The notes: generated by a model from the sequence alone, not told the origin. A stretch of 64,000 nucleotides of DNA from Acuticoccus sp963704595 (GCA_963704595.1 OY969922.1:2294001-2358000); one strand, 5' to 3'. Shown: positions 16,960 to 28,146, counted from the stretch's first letter. Program-made: numbers and translations.

Positions 16960-17739
16960 TCACACCGTCGGGATGGTGCCGCCGTCGATGACGTGCTCGG
17001 TGCCGGTGATGGAGGCGGCCCGGTCCGAGGCGAGGAACGCGATGAGGTCCGCAACCTCCCCGGGCTTCGCCGGCCGGCCGAGCGGGATGCCCCCGAGCGA
17101 CTGCATGATGATCCGCTTGCCGCCCTCGAAGTCGGTCCCGGCGTCGCGCGCGACCCGCTCGGCGAAATCGACGGAGCCCTCCGTCTCGATCCAGCCCGGC
17201 GACACGCGCACGACGCGGACGCCTTTCGGCGACACCTCCTTCGACAGGCTCTTGCTGTAGGTCGACAGCGCGGCCTTGGCTGCGGCGTAGGCGGTCGTCG
17301 CCTCGGGGAGCGGCAGCCGGTTCTGGATCGAGGTGACGTGGATCACCACGCCCCGACCCGCGGCCACCATCGCCGGCACGAGCGCCCGGTCGAGCCTGAC
17401 GGCGGCCATCAGGTTGAGGTTGATCTCCTTCTCCCATTCGCCGTCCCCCAGCGCGGCGAAGCCGCCGCCCGGCGCCGACGAGCCGCCGAGCATGTGGACG
17501 ACGATGTCCACCCCGCCGAGCCGCTCCCGCGCCGCCTCGGCGAGGGCCGCGCAGCCCTCCGCCGTCGTGAGGTCGGCCGCGACGAACATCTCCTCCGGCA
17601 GTTCCGGCGGCCGCGAGCGCGCTGCCGTGAGGACCGTCGCGCCGAGCTCGCGAAACAGCGCGACCGTCGCCGCCCCTGCGCCGCGCGTGCCCGATGTGAT
17701 GAGGGCGCGGCGTCCCTCCAGCGTCAGGAACCCGGTCAT
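16960..17739 (-). CDS. SDR family oxidoreductase
   Basis: A 259-residue short-chain dehydrogenase. The nucleotide-binding TSGTRGAGAAT near residue 17, the catalytic serine region VIHVTSIQ, the YxxxK as YAAAKAAL and the end motif ITGTEHVIDGGT are all present. It starts at 17739, overlapping the stop of the upstream NTF2-like gene by 4 bases (ATGA), so the two are translationally coupled and probably co-regulated by the divergent LysR gene. The glycine motif TSGTRGAG is slightly altered from TGGxxGIG. Substrate and cofactor preference are unknown. Confidence 0.85.
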   Translation of the reverse strand: MTGFLTLEGRRALITSGTRGAGAATVALFRELGATVLTAARSRPPELPEEMFVAADLTTAEGCAALAEAARERLGGVDIVVHMLGGSSAPGGGFAALGDGEWEKEINLNLMAAVRLDRALVPAMVAAGRGVVIHVTSIQNRLPLPEATTAYAAAKAALSTYSKSLSKEVSPKGVRVVRVSPGWIETEGSVDFAERVARDAGTDFEGGKRIIMQSLGGIPLGRPAKPGEVADLIAFLASDRAASITGTEHVIDGGTIPTV

Positions 17740-18059
17740 GCGCCGATCCTCAGGCGGACGATGGCGTCGTCCTCCAGCCGGAACGCGAAGGTGAGGTCGG
17801 CGGGGCTGCCGGGGAAGTCGCCGGACACCTTCGCCCGAACCTCCACCTCGCCGCCGTGATCCTTCAACCGGAACGGTTCGGCGATGTGCCGGGTCTTGGC
17901 CTTCGCGCTCCGCCACCACGCTTCGATGGCGTGCGGGCCGCGGTGGGTCCGGCCCTCGTCCTCGACGACGGCGTCCGGGGCGAAGGCGCTCATCGGCGCG
18001 TCGCCGTCAGGCTTGGCGTCGGCATCGAAGTAGGTCCGGATTGGTGATGGCAGGTTCAT
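17736..18059 (-). CDS. NTF2/SnoaL-like protein
   Basis: A 107-residue single-domain protein of the NTF2-like (SnoaL) fold. PIRTYFDADA at the N-terminus, then THRGPHAIEAWW, then a C-terminal sheet region ending in FAFRLEDDAIVRLRIGA are typical. Members are enzymes or ligand binders with many functions. Here it is coupled to an SDR oxidoreductase through an ATGA overlap, and a LysR regulator is divergent. A two-gene pathway step acting on one small molecule is the simplest reading. Confidence 0.78.
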   Translation of the reverse strand: MNLPSPIRTYFDADAKPDGDAPMSAFAPDAVVEDEGRTHRGPHAIEAWWRSAKAKTRHIAEPFRLKDHGGEVEVRAKVSGDFPGSPADLTFAFRLEDDAIVRLRIGA

Positions 18060-18121
18060 GTCCTGTCCCTCCTCGTTGGGTTGAGGACGAAGTAAGGGTG
18101 GACATTGATCGCCATAAGCGG

Positions 18122-18139
18122 GACAGAACGGGATCTGTC
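18122..18139. promoter_or_regulatory. inverted repeat between LysR and NTF2/SDR genes
   Basis: GACAGA, a 6-base spacer and TCTGTC form a perfect dyad in the divergent promoter gap, 18 bases before the LysR start. GGGACA also occurs at 18120 and 18152, with an inverted copy near 18063. A LysR-type autoregulatory site would be expected here. Confidence 0.4.
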
Positions 18140-18157
18140 ATTGCGAAAATCGGGACA

Positions 18158-19064
18158 ATGTACCGAGCCGCGCTCAACGACCTCGACGCCGTCGTCGCCA
18201 TTTCGCGCAAAGGCTCCTTCCGTGCTGCTGCGCTCGACCTCGGCGTGTCGACCACGGCGCTCAGCAACGCAATCGGCAAGCTGGAGGCGAGCCTCGGCGT
18301 GCGCCTCTTCAACCGCACCACGCGCAGCGTCTCGCTGACCGACGCCGGCCGCGCGTTCGTGGAGGACGTCGCCGCGCCGCTCTCCGAGATCCACGGCGCG
18401 ATGGAGGCGGCCCGCTCGCAGCAGGCGACCCCGTCGGGCACGCTGCGCATCAACACCTTCCCGACGGCGGCGCGCGAGATCATGGCGCCGCTCGTGCTGG
18501 AATTCATCCGGCGCTACCCGGCGGTGCACGTCGACCTCGTCACCGAGGGGCGGCTGGTCGACATCGTCGCCGACGGGTTCGACCTCGGCGTCCGGGGCGC
18601 GAGCCTCGTACCGAGCGACATGATCGCAGTGCCGCTCGGCCGGCCGCAGCGCTCCGCCGTCGTCGGGTCACCGGGCTACTTTCGAAACGCACCTGCGCCC
18701 GCTGACCCCCGCCGATCTCCTGGCCCACCCGTGCCTTCGCGTGCGCCTGCCGAACGGCGCGCTCTACCGCTGGCACTTCGAGAAGGACGGGGAGGCGACG
18801 CAGGTCGACGTCGCCGGGCCTCTCACGCTCGACGAGGCATCGCTGGCGCGCACGGCCGTGCTGTCGGGCGTGGCGCTCGGATATCTCATGGAGGCCGACG
18901 TCCGCGCCGACATCGCGGACGGCCGTCTGATCCGCGTGCTGGAGGACTGGACGCCGCCGTTGCCGGAGCTGTGCCTCTACTACCCCGGCCGGCGCAACGC
19001 CTCCGCCGCGCTGAAGGCGTTCGTCGCCCTCGCCCGCGACCTCGGCCGCAGAGGCCGGCCGTAG
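18158..19064 (+). pseudogene. LysR family transcriptional regulator, frameshifted
   Basis: Reads as a normal LysR protein from ATG 18158: the winged HTH ALNDLDAVVAISRKGSFRAAA, then FNRTTRSVSLTDAGRAF, then the substrate-binding domain. At GYF near base 18680 the frame changes. Dropping one T from TTT at 18680-18682 gives GYFETHLRPLTPADLLAHPC and an intact run to the stop at 19064, about 301 residues, the usual LysR length. The downstream part keeps good family character (LPNGALYRWHFEKDG...), so the break is recent or an error. It is divergent from the NTF2/SDR pair it probably controls. Confidence 0.8.
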
Positions 19065-19097
19065 CCGCGGCTGCGACAGCGCGATCGTCGTGGCCGG

Positions 19098-20961
<1,864 letters not shown>

Positions 20962-21329
20962 CGAGATTTCCCTATACGGAGCCAGCGGGCATCTCGAAGG
21001 CAGTGGCAATGATCGTGCCAACGACCGAACTCAAACCTCACGCTTAACAAGTAAATTAAAGGTTGCGCGAGGTATAAGCCTTTCGTGTGTAGTCGTTTCG
21101 TCGTTTTTATCAATCAAGTTGGCATGCGTTTCTGCCGGCGTTAAGCGCCTGATTTCTGGCGAACATTTCCAAGCCGGTGCCGATGATTGGGCCGGCGGCG
21201 CCAGATCCATGGCACTGCGGTTGCAATGTTGGGGGCTGACCTTGCCGGCTGGTGTCCGCGGTGCTGCGGCGGCCTGACGGCGACGATCTCTGTTGCGGCG
21301 CCACCGCCGCGAAAACCGAGGGAGTGCAT
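20962..21329. other. divergent promoter region of the peptide-type importer
   Basis: A 368-base gap between the divergent ATPase and binding-protein genes. An AT-rich patch (about 21040-21115, with TTAACAAGTAAATTAAAGG) probably holds promoters. No small gene is supported. Confidence 0.4.
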
Positions 21330-22868
21330 ATGCACCTTGCATCGTCCACGAAGCACACGCGGCGCTGGGTGGCCGCCCTGACGCTCGGAGGTCTTACGGC
21401 CTTCGCCGGCACGCCGGATGCGAAGGCGCAGACCCGCGTCACGGTCGCGGTGACCGAGACCATCGCCAGCCACAACCCGCACGCCGACAGCGTGTCGCTG
21501 ATGTACGCGGCGTGGTGCCAGGTCTACGGCTGCCTGTTCCACTGGGACTTCGAGACCGGCAAGCATTACTCGATCGCGCTCAAGGACTGGGGGCTGAAGG
21601 ACCCGGCGAACCCGCTGGTGTGGACCTTCACCCTCAAGGACGACCTCAAGTTCCAGAACGGCACGCCGGTGACGACGGCCGACATCCTCCACTCGGTCGA
21701 CCGGATCCAGAACGATCCGCAGACCCGGCAGAGCCACAACGCGCGCTATGTGGAGAGCATCGAGGCGGTCGACGACCGGACGTTCGAGATCACCACAACC
21801 GAGCCGGTTGCGACGCTGCCGTTCTACCTCGCCAACTTCATCATCACCTCGAAGGACATCTACGACGAGTTCGGGGCGGAGGCGGCGGACCGCGAGCACG
21901 CGGTCGGATTCGGCCCGTACAAGCTGAAGGAACTCGTGGTCGACAACTACATGGTGATCGAGAAGGACCCGGCGAACGAGCTGGTCTCCGAGGACAACCC
22001 GGACGAGATCATCTTCAAGATCATGAAGGAGCCGGAGCAGCGGGTGACGGCGCTCCTCAACGGCGAGGTGCAGATCTCGCAGTTCATTCCGCCGCAGCTG
22101 GTGCCGCGGATCGAGCAGGCGCAGAACGCGGACGTGGCGTGGGTGGACAGCGTGGAGCTGATGTTCCTCGCCATGAACCCCGAGTTCAAGCCGTGGGACG
22201 ACAAGCGGGTGCGCCAGGCGGTGGCCTACGCCATCAACCGGCCGGCCATCGTGAAGGCGATCCTGCAGGGGCAGGCGAGCGTGCTCGACGGGCCGGTCGG
22301 GCCGGGGCAGGTGGGCTACGACCCGGACAACAAGATGGGCTACCCCTACGATCCTGAGAAGGCGAAGGAACTCCTCGCCGAGGCCGGCTACCCGGACGGC
22401 GTGGAGATCGAGTACCAGACGCCGGTCTCCCGCTACATCGCCGACAAGCAGATCTCCGAGGCGCTGGTGCCGATGCTGGAGGCGGTCGGCTTCAAGGTGA
22501 ACTTCCAGACGCCGGAATGGGGCACCCTGTGGTCCAACGTGCAGAAGGGCGGCGTGCCGTTCTACTACATGGGCCGCGGCAGCGTGGTGGACCCGTCGGC
22601 CGCGCTCTCGCAGTACTTCGAGACGGGCGCCTCGCCGCGGATCGGCTTCTCCGACGAGAAGGTGGACACGCTCCTGAAGCAGGAGCGGCAGACCTTCGAC
22701 CACGAGGCGCGGATGGAGGTGCTCGGCGAGGCGATGGCCGCCATCACCGAAGAAGCGCCGGCGCACTTCATGTGGCGCCACAAGATGGCCTGGGGGATCT
22801 CCAAGACCATCGACTACACCCCGCTGCCGGATGGTTCGATCTTCGGCTGGGAAATTCACATGAAATGA
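21330..22868 (+). CDS. ABC transporter substrate-binding protein, family 5 (peptide type)
   Basis: A 512-residue periplasmic binding protein. It has a Sec signal ending at about residue 31 (TPDAKAQ) and the family 5 body: WTFTLKDDLKFQNGTPVTTADI, YYMGRG and VRQAVAYAINRPAIV. It starts at ATG 21330 behind GAGGGAG. Family 5 proteins bind peptides, opines, glycosides or other small solutes. The neighbouring cysteine hydrolases suggest an amide or ureide-like ligand rather than a plain peptide, but that is inference. A 10-bp hairpin follows the stop. Confidence 0.9.
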   Translation: MHLASSTKHTRRWVAALTLGGLTAFAGTPDAKAQTRVTVAVTETIASHNPHADSVSLMYAAWCQVYGCLFHWDFETGKHYSIALKDWGLKDPANPLVWTFTLKDDLKFQNGTPVTTADILHSVDRIQNDPQTRQSHNARYVESIEAVDDRTFEITTTEPVATLPFYLANFIITSKDIYDEFGAEAADREHAVGFGPYKLKELVVDNYMVIEKDPANELVSEDNPDEIIFKIMKEPEQRVTALLNGEVQISQFIPPQLVPRIEQAQNADVAWVDSVELMFLAMNPEFKPWDDKRVRQAVAYAINRPAIVKAILQGQASVLDGPVGPGQVGYDPDNKMGYPYDPEKAKELLAEAGYPDGVEIEYQTPVSRYIADKQISEALVPMLEAVGFKVNFQTPEWGTLWSNVQKGGVPFYYMGRGSVVDPSAALSQYFETGASPRIGFSDEKVDTLLKQERQTFDHEARMEVLGEAMAAITEEAPAHFMWRHKMAWGISKTIDYTPLPDGSIFGWEIHMK

Positions 22869-22875
22869 CGCGGCC

Positions 22876-22898
22876 GGCGGGGGCCGTCGGCCCCCGCC
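22876..22898 (+). promoter_or_regulatory. hairpin between binding-protein and permease genes
   Basis: A 10-base GC stem (22876-22885 with 22889-22898) with a GTC loop, 8 bases after the binding-protein stop, without a T-run. Such stems often stabilise or trim the mRNA so that the binding protein is made in excess of the permeases. A similar stem occurs at 34958 in the other importer. Confidence 0.55.
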
Positions 22899-22932
22899 AT
22901 CCAGTGACCTCCAATGATCGAAGGCGGACGTT

Positions 22933-23940
22933 ATGGTCGGCTACATACTGCGCCGCGCTGTGGGGACGATCCCCGTCATCCTGCTGATTTCGCTGCTGGT
23001 GTTCATGCTCCTGCAGGCAGCGCCCGGCGACCCGGCGGACATCCTCATTAACGACGAGGCGACCGCGGCCGACGTCGCCGAGGCGCGGGCGCGCTGGGGC
23101 CTCGATCAGCCGGTGTTCGTCCAGTACTGGAACTTCGTCCGGTCCGCCGTCACGCTCGATTTCGGGACGAGCTTCCGCTACTCGATGCCGGTGACGGACC
23201 TCATCGCCGAGCGCTTTCCGGCAACGCTCGAGCTTGCGCTTTTCGCAACAATCTTCGCGCTCCTGATCGGCGTGCCGCTGGGGCTTGCGGCCGGCGCGCG
23301 GCCCAATTCGTGGATCGACAATCTGGGCTCGCTGGGCGGGTTCTTCGGGATCTCGATGCCCAACTTCTGGCTGGCGATCATGCTGATCCTGCTGGTGTCG
23401 GGCGAACTCAACCTGTTGCCGTCGTCGGGGCGCAACACGTGGGGCATCGAGGTCGAGACCATCACCGGCTTCCGGGTGTTCGACAGCCTGATCCAGGGGC
23501 AGTTCGCCGCCGCCTGGGACGCCTTCCTCTACATCATCATGCCGGCCTTTGTGCTCGGCATTAACATGACGGGCATCCTGATGCGGATCACCCGCTCGTC
23601 GATCCTCGAGGTGATGAGCGAGGACTACATCATGACCGCGCGGGCCAAGGGCCTGTCCGGCAACACGATCCTGTGGCGGCACGCGCTGCGCAACGCGATG
23701 GTCACGGTGGTGACGATCGTGGGGCTCGAGTTCGGCGCCCTGCTGTCGGGCTCGATCATCGTGGAGACGGTGTTCTCGTGGCCGGGCATCGGGCAGCTCC
23801 TGCTGTCGGGCCTCGGGGCGCGGGACTACCCGCTGATCACCGGCGTGGTGCTCGTCTACACCACTCTTTTCATTGTCGTGAACCTTGTCGTGGACCTCCT
23901 TTATGCCCTCACCGATCCCCGCATCGAACTCGCCCGCTAG
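22933..23940 (+). CDS. ABC transporter permease, DppB type
   Basis: A 335-residue inner-membrane permease with about six helices. It opens with GYILRRAVGTIPVILLISLLVF, typical of DppB/OppB. The EAA loop that docks on the ATPase reads DYIMTARAKGLSGNTILWRH. It pairs with the DppC-type permease whose gene overlaps its last 38 bases. Together with the binding protein and the divergent double ATPase it makes a complete importer. Confidence 0.9.
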   Translation: MVGYILRRAVGTIPVILLISLLVFMLLQAAPGDPADILINDEATAADVAEARARWGLDQPVFVQYWNFVRSAVTLDFGTSFRYSMPVTDLIAERFPATLELALFATIFALLIGVPLGLAAGARPNSWIDNLGSLGGFFGISMPNFWLAIMLILLVSGELNLLPSSGRNTWGIEVETITGFRVFDSLIQGQFAAAWDAFLYIIMPAFVLGINMTGILMRITRSSILEVMSEDYIMTARAKGLSGNTILWRHALRNAMVTVVTIVGLEFGALLSGSIIVETVFSWPGIGQLLLSGLGARDYPLITGVVLVYTTLFIVVNLVVDLLYALTDPRIELAR

Positions 23941-24829
23941 CGCGCTCCCGGCGCGGGCCGGGGCGCGGTGGGCGGCCATCCACAAGGCGCTGCGGCCGTG
24001 GCTCACCATGAAGGTGGTGATTGCCGGCGTGGTGCTCGGCCTTTTCGTCATTGCCGCGGTCTTCGCGCCGTGGGTGGTGCCGTACGATCCCAACAAGCAG
24101 GACCTGATGGCGGCGCTGACCGCGCCCGAATACTTCTCCGGGCCGCACTTTCTCGGCACCGACCATGTGGGGCGCGACATCCTCAGCCGCGTGATTTATG
24201 GCGCGCGGATCTCGTTGTTGATCGCGCTGGTGGTGGTCGTCGTCTCGGGGCTGGTCGGGATGGCGCTGGGGCTGATCTCCGGCTACTTCGGCGGCTGGAT
24301 CGACTTCGGCATCCAGAAGTTCCTCGAAGTGTTCTGGGCGTTTCCGCCGCTGCTCCTCGCGATCGCGATCCTCGCGTTCCTGGGACAGGGGCTTGGCGTC
24401 CTGATCCTGGCGCTCGCGATCCAGCGGTGGATCCCCTACTGCCGCGTCGCGCGCGCCAACACCATGAGCGTGAAGGAGCGGGACTTCATCCACGCCGCGC
24501 GCGCGATCGGGGCGAGCCGCAAGCGGATCATCCTGCGGCACGTCCTTCCCAACATCGTGCAGGCGGCGCTGGTGATCGGCACGTTCGCGATGGCGACGTC
24601 GATCATTGCCGAGGCGGCGCTGTCGTTCCTCGGGCTCGGGGTGCCGCCTTCGATCCCGACGTGGGGTTCGATGCTGGCCGACGGGCGGACCTACATCTCC
24701 ACATCGTGGTGGATGGCGCTGTTTCCGGGCCTTGCCATCTTCCTGACGGTGCTTGCGATCAACATGCTGGGCGACGCCCTGCGGGACAATCTCGACCCGC
24801 GGCTGAAACGCTCGGGACAGAATACGTGA
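23903..24829 (+). CDS. ABC transporter permease, DppC type
   Basis: A 308-residue permease with a cytoplasmic N-tail, then helices starting at VVIAGVVLGLFVIAAVFAPWVV. The conserved GTDHVGRDILSRVIYGARISL follows, and the EAA loop is FIHAARAIGASRKRIILRHVLPN. Family features are complete. I start at ATG 23903, inside the end of the DppB gene; a TTG at 23885 is also possible. The stop overlaps the GTG start of the next gene (GTGA), so the MFS gene is coupled to it. Confidence 0.88.
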   Translation: MPSPIPASNSPASALPARAGARWAAIHKALRPWLTMKVVIAGVVLGLFVIAAVFAPWVVPYDPNKQDLMAALTAPEYFSGPHFLGTDHVGRDILSRVIYGARISLLIALVVVVVSGLVGMALGLISGYFGGWIDFGIQKFLEVFWAFPPLLLAIAILAFLGQGLGVLILALAIQRWIPYCRVARANTMSVKERDFIHAARAIGASRKRIILRHVLPNIVQAALVIGTFAMATSIIAEAALSFLGLGVPPSIPTWGSMLADGRTYISTSWWMALFPGLAIFLTVLAINMLGDALRDNLDPRLKRSGQNT

Positions 24830-26076
24830 CACCACCGGCACTCGATGCCGCGGCGCCCATGCCGCCGCGGTCCTATCGCGCAACCTTCAAGGCCGCACCC
24901 GGCCTGCCGCTCATCATGGCGACGGTCGCCGCGCACATGATGATGTTCGGCATGCTGACGCCGGTGATGGCGATCTATGCCTCCGACTTCGGTGTGGCCG
25001 AATGGGCCATCGGGCTGATGATCACGCTGTTCGCGGCGGGGCGGCTGCTGGCCGACATTCCGGCCGGCCATGCGGCGCAACGCTTCGGCCTGTCGACGCT
25101 GCTGTGGGTGGGGCCGGCGATCGCGGGCGCGGCCTCGCTCCTCGGCGCCTTCGCGGTGAACTACGAGATGCTGCTTGCGGGGCGGGCGCTGCAGGGCGTC
25201 GGCTCCGGCATCTACATGACGGCGGCCACCGTATACTGCGCGTCCGTCGGTGACCGGCATGTGCGCGGGCGCATCATGGCGCTGTTCCAGGGCGCGCTGC
25301 TGGCGGGCGCTGCGATGGGGCCGGTGACCGGCGGCCTGGTCGCGGACTGGTTCGGCGTCAGCGGGCCGTTTCTGGCGAGCGCGGTGGTGGGCGGCGTGAC
25401 GGCGCTGCTGGTGGCAATCACCATCCATCCGCCCGCGATCGCCGCCCGGGGCACGGGCCACGGGCCGTCCGGCAAGCTCTTCGCGCTGCTGCTGATCGCG
25501 CCATTCGCGTGCGTGCTCCTCATCAACTTCGGCATCTTCATGACGCGGACTGCGGCGAGCTGGCAGATGATCCCGCTGATGGCCACCGAGCGCTTCGGCA
25601 TGACCGCGGGACAGATCGGGCTTGCGATCACCGTCTCGGCGCTCGCCAACCTCGCGGTGCTGCCCATCGCGGGCACCATCGTCGACACCCTGCCGCGGCC
25701 GATCGTGATCGTCCTCTCGACGCTGGCGGCGGCGGCATCGGTCGCGGTGATCGCGCTGTCCTCGTCCGAGATGGCGTTCTGGATCTCGATGGCGGCGATG
25801 GGGGTGTCGACGGGGCTCGGCGGTCCTGCCGTTGCGGCGTTCGCCGTGGATGTCGCGCCGCCGTCGATGATCGGGCCGGCGATGGGCGTGATGCGCTTTG
25901 CCGGCGACTTCGGCTATCTCCTCGGCCCGCTGTGCCTTGGGGCGATGGTCGACCTCGCGCTGGTGACGCACGCCGGCGCGCTCGTGGTGATCGCGGTGCT
26001 CCTCGCCGTCTTCGCCATGATTTTCTCCATCTTCGTGGCCGCACGGCCGGCCCAACCGACAGGGAGTTCCGCATGA
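24826..26076 (+). CDS. MFS transporter
   Basis: A 416-residue major facilitator protein with about 12 helices. The first domain carries the loop-2 motif region ADIPAGHAAQRFG, a drug-exporter-like variant, and GRALQGVGSGIYMTAA in helix 4. It starts with GTG 24826, overlapping the DppC stop; ATG 24859 is an alternative. Its stop overlaps the next ATG. Its position inside the catabolic operon suggests export of a product or uptake of a related compound. The substrate is unknown. Confidence 0.8.
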   Translation: MTPPALDAAAPMPPRSYRATFKAAPGLPLIMATVAAHMMMFGMLTPVMAIYASDFGVAEWAIGLMITLFAAGRLLADIPAGHAAQRFGLSTLLWVGPAIAGAASLLGAFAVNYEMLLAGRALQGVGSGIYMTAATVYCASVGDRHVRGRIMALFQGALLAGAAMGPVTGGLVADWFGVSGPFLASAVVGGVTALLVAITIHPPAIAARGTGHGPSGKLFALLLIAPFACVLLINFGIFMTRTAASWQMIPLMATERFGMTAGQIGLAITVSALANLAVLPIAGTIVDTLPRPIVIVLSTLAAAASVAVIALSSSEMAFWISMAAMGVSTGLGGPAVAAFAVDVAPPSMIGPAMGVMRFAGDFGYLLGPLCLGAMVDLALVTHAGALVVIAVLLAVFAMIFSIFVAARPAQPTGSSA

Positions 26077-26831
26077 GCGAACGTATCTGGGACAAGTTTC
26101 TGACCGAGCGTGACAAGGAGGTGTTTGCCGCCGCCGGTTACGGCGCGCTGGGGGCATGGGGCGAGCGGCCCGCTCTCCTCGTCATCGACATCAACTACGC
26201 CTTCTGCGGCGAAGCGTCAGAACCGATCGTGGAAAGCATCAAGAAGTGGCGCAACTCCTGCGGCGAGGACGCGTGGGAGGCGATGCCCGTCGTGAAGGAC
26301 CTCATCGACACCTGCCGCGGCAAGGGCATCCCGGTGATCTACACCACGGGCATCCGCCGGCCCGACAACTGGGACGGCGGCTCGTGGCTGTGGAAGAACA
26401 ACCGCGGCAAGGAGCGCCCCAAGGTGGCGAGCGACGGGCGCGACGGCAACGAGATCGTCGACGAGATCGCACCCGGCGCGCGGGACATCGTGGTGAAGAA
26501 GCAGAAGCCGTCCGGCTTCTTCGGCACGCCGCTTCAGAGCTACCTGCAGCTCCTCGGCTGTGACAGCGTGATCGTGGTCGGCACCACCACGTCGGGCTGC
26601 GTGCGGGCGACTGTGCTCGACGCATTCTCGCAGAACTACCGGGTGACCGTGGTCGAGGACGGGTGCTTCGACCGCTCGCAGGCAAGCCACGCCATCAACC
26701 TTTGCGACATGAACGCCAAGTACGCCAACGTCCTGCCGTCGGAGGACGTGCAGAAGTATCTCGCGACCCTGTCGCAGGGGATGTTCGACCTGCCGTCCGG
26801 CGAGGGCATGTCCAAGATGGCGGCGGAGTAG
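26073..26831 (+). CDS. cysteine hydrolase (isochorismatase-like), paralogue 1
   Basis: A 252-residue isochorismatase-superfamily enzyme with the N-carbamoylsarcosine-amidase type Asp-Lys-Cys triad: D39 in LLVIDINYAF, a lysine near 143-145 in VVKKQKPSGFFGTPL, and C176 in GTTTSGCVRAT. These positions agree with those I recall for N-carbamoylsarcosine amidohydrolase (51/144/177), so an amide or carbamoyl hydrolase is likely. The gene overlaps the MFS stop by 4 bases and is followed 3 bases later by a close paralogue. The exact substrate is unknown. Confidence 0.88.
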   Translation: MSERIWDKFLTERDKEVFAAAGYGALGAWGERPALLVIDINYAFCGEASEPIVESIKKWRNSCGEDAWEAMPVVKDLIDTCRGKGIPVIYTTGIRRPDNWDGGSWLWKNNRGKERPKVASDGRDGNEIVDEIAPGARDIVVKKQKPSGFFGTPLQSYLQLLGCDSVIVVGTTTSGCVRATVLDAFSQNYRVTVVEDGCFDRSQASHAINLCDMNAKYANVLPSEDVQKYLATLSQGMFDLPSGEGMSKMAAE

Positions 26832-26834
26832 GTC

Positions 26835-27593
26835 ATGGCCCGCGTCTGGGACGAGTTTCTGACGCCGCGCGACCGCGAGGTGTTCGACAAGAGTGGCTTC
26901 GGTGCGCTGGGGGGCTTTGGCGAGCGCCCGGCGCTCCTGGTGATCGACGTGAACTATGCGTTCTGCGGCGAGGAGCCGGAGCCGATCCTCGAAAGCATCA
27001 AGCAGTGGCCCAACTCGTGCGGGGAGGACGCCTACAAGGCGCTCCCCGTGCTGCAGCGGCTGATTGCGGCATGCCGCGCGAAGGGGGTGCCGGTGATCTA
27101 CACCACCGGCGTCGTCCGCCCGGACGGGTGGGACATTGCAAGCTGGGGCTGGAAGAACAACCGGACCGACGAGTCCGTTTCCGGCGCCGGGGTGAAGCCC
27201 ACCAACCGGGACGGCAACGCGATCATGGACGAGATCGCGCCGGCGCCGCAGGACATTGTCGTCCTGAAGCAGAAGCCGTCCGGCTTCTTCGGCACGCCGC
27301 TCCAGAGCTACCTCCAGCTTCTGGGTTGCGACAGCGTGCTCGCCACCGGCACCACAACGTCGGGCTGCGTGCGAGCGACGGTGATCGACGCGTTCTCGAT
27401 GAACTATCGCGTGGCCGTGGTGGAGGACGGGTGCTTCGACCGGTCCGAGGCGAGCCACGCCATCAACCTTTGCGACATGAACGCCAAGTACGCCGACGTT
27501 CTGCCGAGCGCCGACGTCCTCGCCTACATCGACAACCTGCCGGACGGGTTGTTTGACGAGACGGCGCCGAAAGCGCAGATGGCCGCCGAATGA
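26835..27593 (+). CDS. cysteine hydrolase (isochorismatase-like), paralogue 2
   Basis: A 252-residue tandem copy of the preceding enzyme, similar along its whole length (for example KQKPSGFFGTPLQSYLQLLGCDSV, shortened here to its key part GFFGTPL, in both). The triad is kept: Asp in LLVIDVNYAF near 38, Lys in VVLKQKPSGFF, Cys in GTTTSGCVRAT. Differences cluster in the loop between residues 95 and 125, which in this fold borders the active site, so the two may differ in substrate or form a mixed oligomer. It begins 3 bases after the stop of copy 1. Confidence 0.88.
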   Translation: MARVWDEFLTPRDREVFDKSGFGALGGFGERPALLVIDVNYAFCGEEPEPILESIKQWPNSCGEDAYKALPVLQRLIAACRAKGVPVIYTTGVVRPDGWDIASWGWKNNRTDESVSGAGVKPTNRDGNAIMDEIAPAPQDIVVLKQKPSGFFGTPLQSYLQLLGCDSVLATGTTTSGCVRATVIDAFSMNYRVAVVEDGCFDRSEASHAINLCDMNAKYADVLPSADVLAYIDNLPDGLFDETAPKAQMAAE

Positions 27594-27618
27594 TCGACCC
27601 TTCGAGACGGGGCGCGTG

Positions 27619-28146
27619 ATGTCCCGTGTGAACCTTGTGTTTCTGGGGCTGGCGATCGCTTCGGGGGTTGCCTGCCTCGTCTACGGCGGGACGGACGCCG
27701 TAGTTGCGGCCCTCGGCGACGGGGGCGGTCTCTTCCTGATGATCCTGCCGCAGCTCGGCGCCGGCCTTCTGATCGGCGGGCTGGTGCAGCAGCTCGTCAG
27801 CAAGGAGCGGACGGCGGCGCTGCTCGGCGAACAGTCCGGCTTCAAGGGGCTGCTGGTCGCGGCGGGGGCCGGGATGGTGACGCCGGGCGGGCCGTTCACC
27901 TCATTTCCGCTGGTTTATGCGCTGTGGACCTCGGGCGCCGATGCCGGCGCGCTGATCAGCTACATCGTGGCCTGGGCGCTCATCGGCATCCACCGGCTGC
28001 TGATCTGGGAGCTTCCGTTCATGGGGGCCGAGTTTTCCGCGCTGCGGTTTGCGGTGAGCCTGCCGCTGCCGATCATCGCGGGGCTCTCGGCCCGATGGCT
28101 GGTGGCCCACACCGCGCTGCGGCTCAAGGAGCCACCTTCGGCATGA
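27619..28146 (+). CDS. half-size permease, first of a homologous pair
   Basis: A 175-residue protein with about four or five membrane helices. It shares with the next gene the block PGGPFTSFPLVYALW and, further on, IGIHRLLIWELPFMGAEF followed by LRFAVSLPLPIIAGLSA. The GGP...FP motif recalls the DUF318/ArsP-type permeases, but the protein is only about half their length. It starts at ATG 27619 and overlaps the next gene by ATGA. The pair probably assembles as a heterodimer to form one pore. The substrate is unknown; the flanking cysteine hydrolases suggest it belongs to the same pathway. Confidence 0.7.
   Translation: MSRVNLVFLGLAIASGVACLVYGGTDAVVAALGDGGGLFLMILPQLGAGLLIGGLVQQLVSKERTAALLGEQSGFKGLLVAAGAGMVTPGGPFTSFPLVYALWTSGADAGALISYIVAWALIGIHRLLIWELPFMGAEFSALRFAVSLPLPIIAGLSARWLVAHTALRLKEPPSA

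Noticed and set aside
21947..24883. Long minus-strand frames opposite the permease genes
   Set aside because: High GC third positions keep opposite frames open; they are His/Arg/Asp-rich without domains, while the plus-strand permeases are unmistakable.
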